64,000 nucleotides of DNA from Pontibacter pamirensis (GTDB lineage Bacteria; Bacteroidota; Bacteroidia; Cytophagales; Hymenobacteraceae): the NCBI RefSeq assembly GCF_010015475.1, contig NZ_SSNI01000002.1:248001-312000 (forward strand), given 5' to 3'. Below the pieces are notes generated by a model. That model did not search any database. It had not been told where the DNA came from and saw only the letters and a program-made list of their open reading frames with translations. Made by a program: the position numbers and the translations under genes. How positions within the stretch are numbered: position 1 is the stretch's first letter; each line of letters starts with the position of its first letter. Shown here one piece after another: positions 61,072 to 64,000 of the stretch.

Positions 61072-63285
61072 ATGAAAACCTTTAATCCGAGAGTGGCTGC
61101 ATCAGCCACCTTACTTACAGCATGTTTGGCAATCGGAACCGGCTGCTCCTCCAGCAATACCTCCACCGGTAGCAGCAGCACCGCCACAATAGAACAGGCC
61201 GCTACGCCCACTCCCTCCGCACAAACTTCCACACAGGCGCCTGAACCTCCCGTGGCCAAAAAAGCACCGAAAGAGCTTACCATGCACGGCGATACGCGCA
61301 TCGACAACTATTATTGGCTGAACCAGCGCGAAGATCCGGAAGTAATTGCGTACCTGAACGCCGAGAACGAATACACGGAGCAGCGGCTGGCGCACACGGA
61401 GGCACTCCAGGAAAAACTGTTTAAAGAGATAGTAGACCGAATAAAGCAGGACGATGAGTCTGTGCCGTTTAAAGATGATGGCTACTGGTACTATACCCGC
61501 TACGAAGAAGGCAAAGAATACCCGATTTACGCCCGAAAGAAAGGTACCCTGGAAGCACCTGAGGAAGTGATGGTGAACGCGAACGAGCGTGCAGAAGGCC
61601 AAAGTTACTACTCCGCCGCCGGCATTAACGTGAGCCCGAACAATCAGCTGCTGGCGTTTGGCGAAGACACCGTCAGCCGCCGCAAGTATACCATCCGCTT
61701 TAAAGACCTGAATACAGGTGAGTTTTTACCGGACGCCATTCCGAACACTACCGGCGGCGCTGTATGGGGGAACGACAACAAAACGGTGTTCTATACCATG
61801 AAGGACTCGGCACTGCGTTCGTTCAAGATATTTAAGCACACCTTGGGCACACCTACCGCTCAGGACAAGGAAGTATACCACGAAGCCGATGAGACATTCA
61901 GCACCTTCGTTTACAAAACCAAGTCTGATGATTACATTATTATCGGAAGTGGCAGCACCTTATCAAACGAGTACCGCTTCCTGGATGCCAATAAACCAAA
62001 CGGTGAATTCAAGGTAATACAGCCGCGTGAGCGGGGGCTGGAGTACAGCGTAGACCACTTCGGCGATAAGTTTTACATCGTGACAAACAAGGACGGCGCC
62101 ACCAACTTTAAGCTGATGCAGACCCCGGTGCGCCAGCCCGGCAAAGCCAACTGGAAAGAAGTGGTGCCACATCGTGAAGACGTACTGCTAGAGGGTATCG
62201 AGATTTTCAAGGATTACCTGACGCTGCAGGAACGGAAGAATGGCCTCTCTCAGATACGCGTGAAGAAGTGGAACGACCCGAAGGCAGATTATTACATTGA
62301 TTTCGGAGAAGAAGCTTACACCGCCTACATCGGCACCAACCCTGACTTCGACAGCAAAGAATTGCGCTACGACTACAGTTCCCTCACTACCCCAAGCTCC
62401 ACCTACGATTATAACATGGTGACAAAGGAGCGGGAACTGCTGAAGCGCCAGGAAGTGGTAGGCGACTTTAATCCAAAGAATTATGAGGCAAAGCGCGTCT
62501 ACGCAACTGCCGACGACGGTACAAAGATTCCGGTGTCGCTGGTGTATCGAAAAGGGCTGCAGTTGAATGGCAACAACCCGACGCTGCTCTATGCCTATGG
62601 TTCCTACGGCTACAGCACCAACCCGACGTTCAGTTCCGTGCGCCTCAGCCTGCTGGACCGGGGCTTTGTATTTGCCATTGCCCACATTCGCGGAGGCCAG
62701 GAAATGGGCCGCCAGTGGTATGAGAACGGCAAGCTGTTAAAGAAGAAAAACACCTTCACTGACTTTATAGATGCCGCCGAGTTCCTGGTCGACCAGAAGT
62801 ATACGAACCCCGACAAGCTGTTTGCGCAAGGCGGAAGCGCCGGAGGTTTGCTCATGGGTGCCGTGGTGAACATGCGCCCGGAACTGTTTAAGGGTATACT
62901 CGCGGCCGTGCCGTTTGTGGATGTAATCACCACCATGCTTGACACCAGCATTCCGCTCACAACAGGCGAATTTGACGAGTGGGGCAATCCAGCCGAGAAG
63001 CAGTATTACGATTACATGCTGTCTTACTCGCCTTACGACAACGTGGAAGCCAAGGATTACCCGAACATGCTCGTGACAACCGGCCTACACGACTCGCAGG
63101 TGCAGTACTGGGAGCCAGCTAAGTGGGTAGCCAAACTCCGCGACATGAAAACGGATGATAATATGCTGCTACTGCACACAAATATGGTTGCCGGCCACGG
63201 CGGAGCCTCCGGCCGTTTTGAGCGCTACAAGGAAACAGCCCTGCAGTATGCTTTCCTGCTAAATTTTCTGGAGCAGAACCAGTAA
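61072..63285 (+). CDS. Prolyl oligopeptidase family (S9) lipoprotein
   Basis: A 737-residue serine peptidase. Signal peptide with lipobox GTGC (C25), then a Ser/Thr-rich linker, an N-terminal beta-propeller (about 65-480, NQREDPEVIAYLNAEN at the start) and an alpha/beta hydrolase domain. Catalytic residues are S589 (GGSAGG), D674 (GLHDSQV) and H709 (AGHGG). It resembles oligopeptidase B or prolyl oligopeptidase; basic versus proline specificity cannot be decided. As a lipoprotein it would be periplasmic or outer-membrane attached. Confidence 0.95.
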   Translation: MKTFNPRVAASATLLTACLAIGTGCSSSNTSTGSSSTATIEQAATPTPSAQTSTQAPEPPVAKKAPKELTMHGDTRIDNYYWLNQREDPEVIAYLNAENEYTEQRLAHTEALQEKLFKEIVDRIKQDDESVPFKDDGYWYYTRYEEGKEYPIYARKKGTLEAPEEVMVNANERAEGQSYYSAAGINVSPNNQLLAFGEDTVSRRKYTIRFKDLNTGEFLPDAIPNTTGGAVWGNDNKTVFYTMKDSALRSFKIFKHTLGTPTAQDKEVYHEADETFSTFVYKTKSDDYIIIGSGSTLSNEYRFLDANKPNGEFKVIQPRERGLEYSVDHFGDKFYIVTNKDGATNFKLMQTPVRQPGKANWKEVVPHREDVLLEGIEIFKDYLTLQERKNGLSQIRVKKWNDPKADYYIDFGEEAYTAYIGTNPDFDSKELRYDYSSLTTPSSTYDYNMVTKERELLKRQEVVGDFNPKNYEAKRVYATADDGTKIPVSLVYRKGLQLNGNNPTLLYAYGSYGYSTNPTFSSVRLSLLDRGFVFAIAHIRGGQEMGRQWYENGKLLKKKNTFTDFIDAAEFLVDQKYTNPDKLFAQGGSAGGLLMGAVVNMRPELFKGILAAVPFVDVITTMLDTSIPLTTGEFDEWGNPAEKQYYDYMLSYSPYDNVEAKDYPNMLVTTGLHDSQVQYWEPAKWVAKLRDMKTDDNMLLLHTNMVAGHGGASGRFERYKETALQYAFLLNFLEQNQ

Positions 63286-63290
63286 TCGTT

Positions 63291-63316
63291 AATTGATGAT
63301 TGTTAGTTGTTATTGC
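63291..63316. repeat. Intergenic repeat fragment, copy 3
   Basis: Contains ATTGTTAGTTGTT (63299-63311), shared with 9121-9133. A near-complement, ACAATCAACAACTGACAATC, lies at about 63545-63564. Confidence 0.5.
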
Positions 63317-63336
63317 TTTTAAAACAATTCTTAGTA

Positions 63337-63372
63337 TAAGAAGAGGCGGGCTTAACAGCCTGCCTCTTCTTA
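63337..63372 (+). terminator. Terminator of the S9 peptidase
   Basis: TAAGAAGAGGCGGGC and GCCTGCCTCTTCTTA pair with one G-T pair, followed by TTATTGCTTT. Confidence 0.75.
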
Positions 63373-63570
63373 TTATTGCTTTCTGGTTTACAACTTGCCT
63401 ATATCTCGGAGCAGAGATTTCATACATTAAGATATTACATCAACTGCAAAGCGAGTCCGGAGACTCTTTTCCACCCAATGTTACGGGTCAAATACCCGCG
63501 CCAGTAACAGCACGTAACGCAGCAATTTCTACATCATAAGGATAAACAATCAACAACTGACAATCAACTG

Positions 63571-63999
63571 TCAATTAACCTTCAGCACAATCTTACCGAA
63601 CTGCTTGCCTTCGTCCATGCGCCGAAAAGCCTGCTCTGCTTCTTCTAAGGGAAAGACTTTGTCTACTACAGGCTTTATCTTTCTCTCCTTTATGAATGCG
63701 ACCATAGCAGCAAAATCCTTAGCCGTGCCCATGGTGGTGCCGTTGATGGAAATTTGCTTCCAGAAAATCTCAGCCGGGTTCAGTTCTTTTATAGTGCCTG
63801 CCGTGCGACCGTAGTTGCCAATGCGGGCCCCTGGGTTAGACAGCCGGATAAGTTGCGCAAAGCCTTCTCCTCCTGCAGAATCTATCATCACGTCGAAACC
63901 ACCACCAGCCTGTTCTTTCAGCTGTTTTCCCCAGTCTTGCGACTTATAATTCACGCCGCCTCTGGCGCCAAACTCTTTGGCTCGTGCTATTTTCTCTTC
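63571..63999 (-). CDS. Medium-chain zinc-type dehydrogenase/quinone reductase, 5' truncated
   Basis: The frame ends at 63571 (minus strand) and continues off the right edge. The visible 143 residues, including EEKIARAKEFGARGGVNYK near the break, are the nucleotide-binding part of the medium-chain dehydrogenase/quinone-oxidoreductase superfamily: GFDVMIDSAGGEGFAQLIRL, NPGARIGNYGRTAG, ISINGTTMGT and AFRRMDEGKQFGKIVLKV. The N-terminal catalytic zinc domain lies outside the window. An NADPH-dependent oxidoreductase of the zinc-binding alcohol dehydrogenase type is likely. Confidence 0.88.
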   Translation of the reverse strand, partial: EEKIARAKEFGARGGVNYKSQDWGKQLKEQAGGGFDVMIDSAGGEGFAQLIRLSNPGARIGNYGRTAGTIKELNPAEIFWKQISINGTTMGTAKDFAAMVAFIKERKIKPVVDKVFPLEEAEQAFRRMDEGKQFGKIVLKVN

Positions 64000-64000
64000 G

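Overview
This 64 kb window is chromosomal DNA of a Bacteroidota bacterium, most likely of the order Cytophagales and close to Pontibacter/Hymenobacteraceae. The lineage is inferred from protein family content (DUF5606, DUF2911, DUF3050, PorT, a PorE-like OmpA protein, Trm112-like protein), from TAnnTTTG-type promoter elements, from weak Shine-Dalgarno sequences and from many lipoproteins with short signal peptides. There is no phage, insertion sequence, CRISPR array or rRNA operon. It reads as core genome with some small lineage-specific genes and a few decayed fragments.

Layout. 1-4.6 kb: 3' end of purL, tRNA-Gln(TTG), prs, rplY/ctc, pth and an MFS transporter. 4.6-10.7 kb: a lipoprotein, metG, small orphan genes, a structured intergenic element, a DUF3050 protein and msrB. 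10.9-16.8 kb: typA/bipA, a membrane protein, a decayed OmpA gene, and a 530-residue lipoprotein resembling the middle of larger kinase-like/beta-barrel proteins. 16.8-21.2 kb: an SDR dehydrogenase, porT, ubiE/menG and a PorE-like TPR-propeller-OmpA protein, so two type IX secretion components lie close together. 22-25.9 kb: engB, a TonB-domain protein, a DUF5606 protein and aspartate kinase. 26-30.5 kb: perR next to a 2-Cys peroxiredoxin, then a SulP transporter, a beta-carbonic anhydrase and a TetR regulator as one unit. 30.7-35.7 kb: waaA, rsgA, an ABC exporter and an outer-membrane protein.

35.7-38.6 kb, minus strand: a TPP riboswitch followed by four genes that each overlap the next by 4 bases: a SAM methyltransferase, a PurM/HypE/ThiL-superfamily protein, a ThiE-like protein that lacks most TMP-synthase catalytic residues, and a Trm112-like zinc-knuckle protein. 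This is the best candidate in the window for an undescribed system, probably a thiamin-related modification or salvage route.

38.9-46 kb: a DUF2911 protein, a second methyltransferase, and a PIG-L deacetylase / 50-residue membrane protein / sodium:solute symporter unit. 46-64 kb: DUF2461 protein, lipoproteins, a hydrolase / small protein / FAD-oxidoreductase operon, an M49-like peptidase, a deoxynucleoside kinase, an 815-residue GAF protein, a CDGSH protein, an acyl-CoA-binding protein, a prolyl oligopeptidase, and a medium-chain dehydrogenase cut by the window end.

Many convergent gene pairs are separated by long, nearly perfect palindromes that probably terminate transcription in both directions. 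Three small, highly charged, cysteine-free proteins (7739, 16747, 55017) sit beside such palindromes and look like hydrophilins. All functions are read from sequence motifs; no database search was run.
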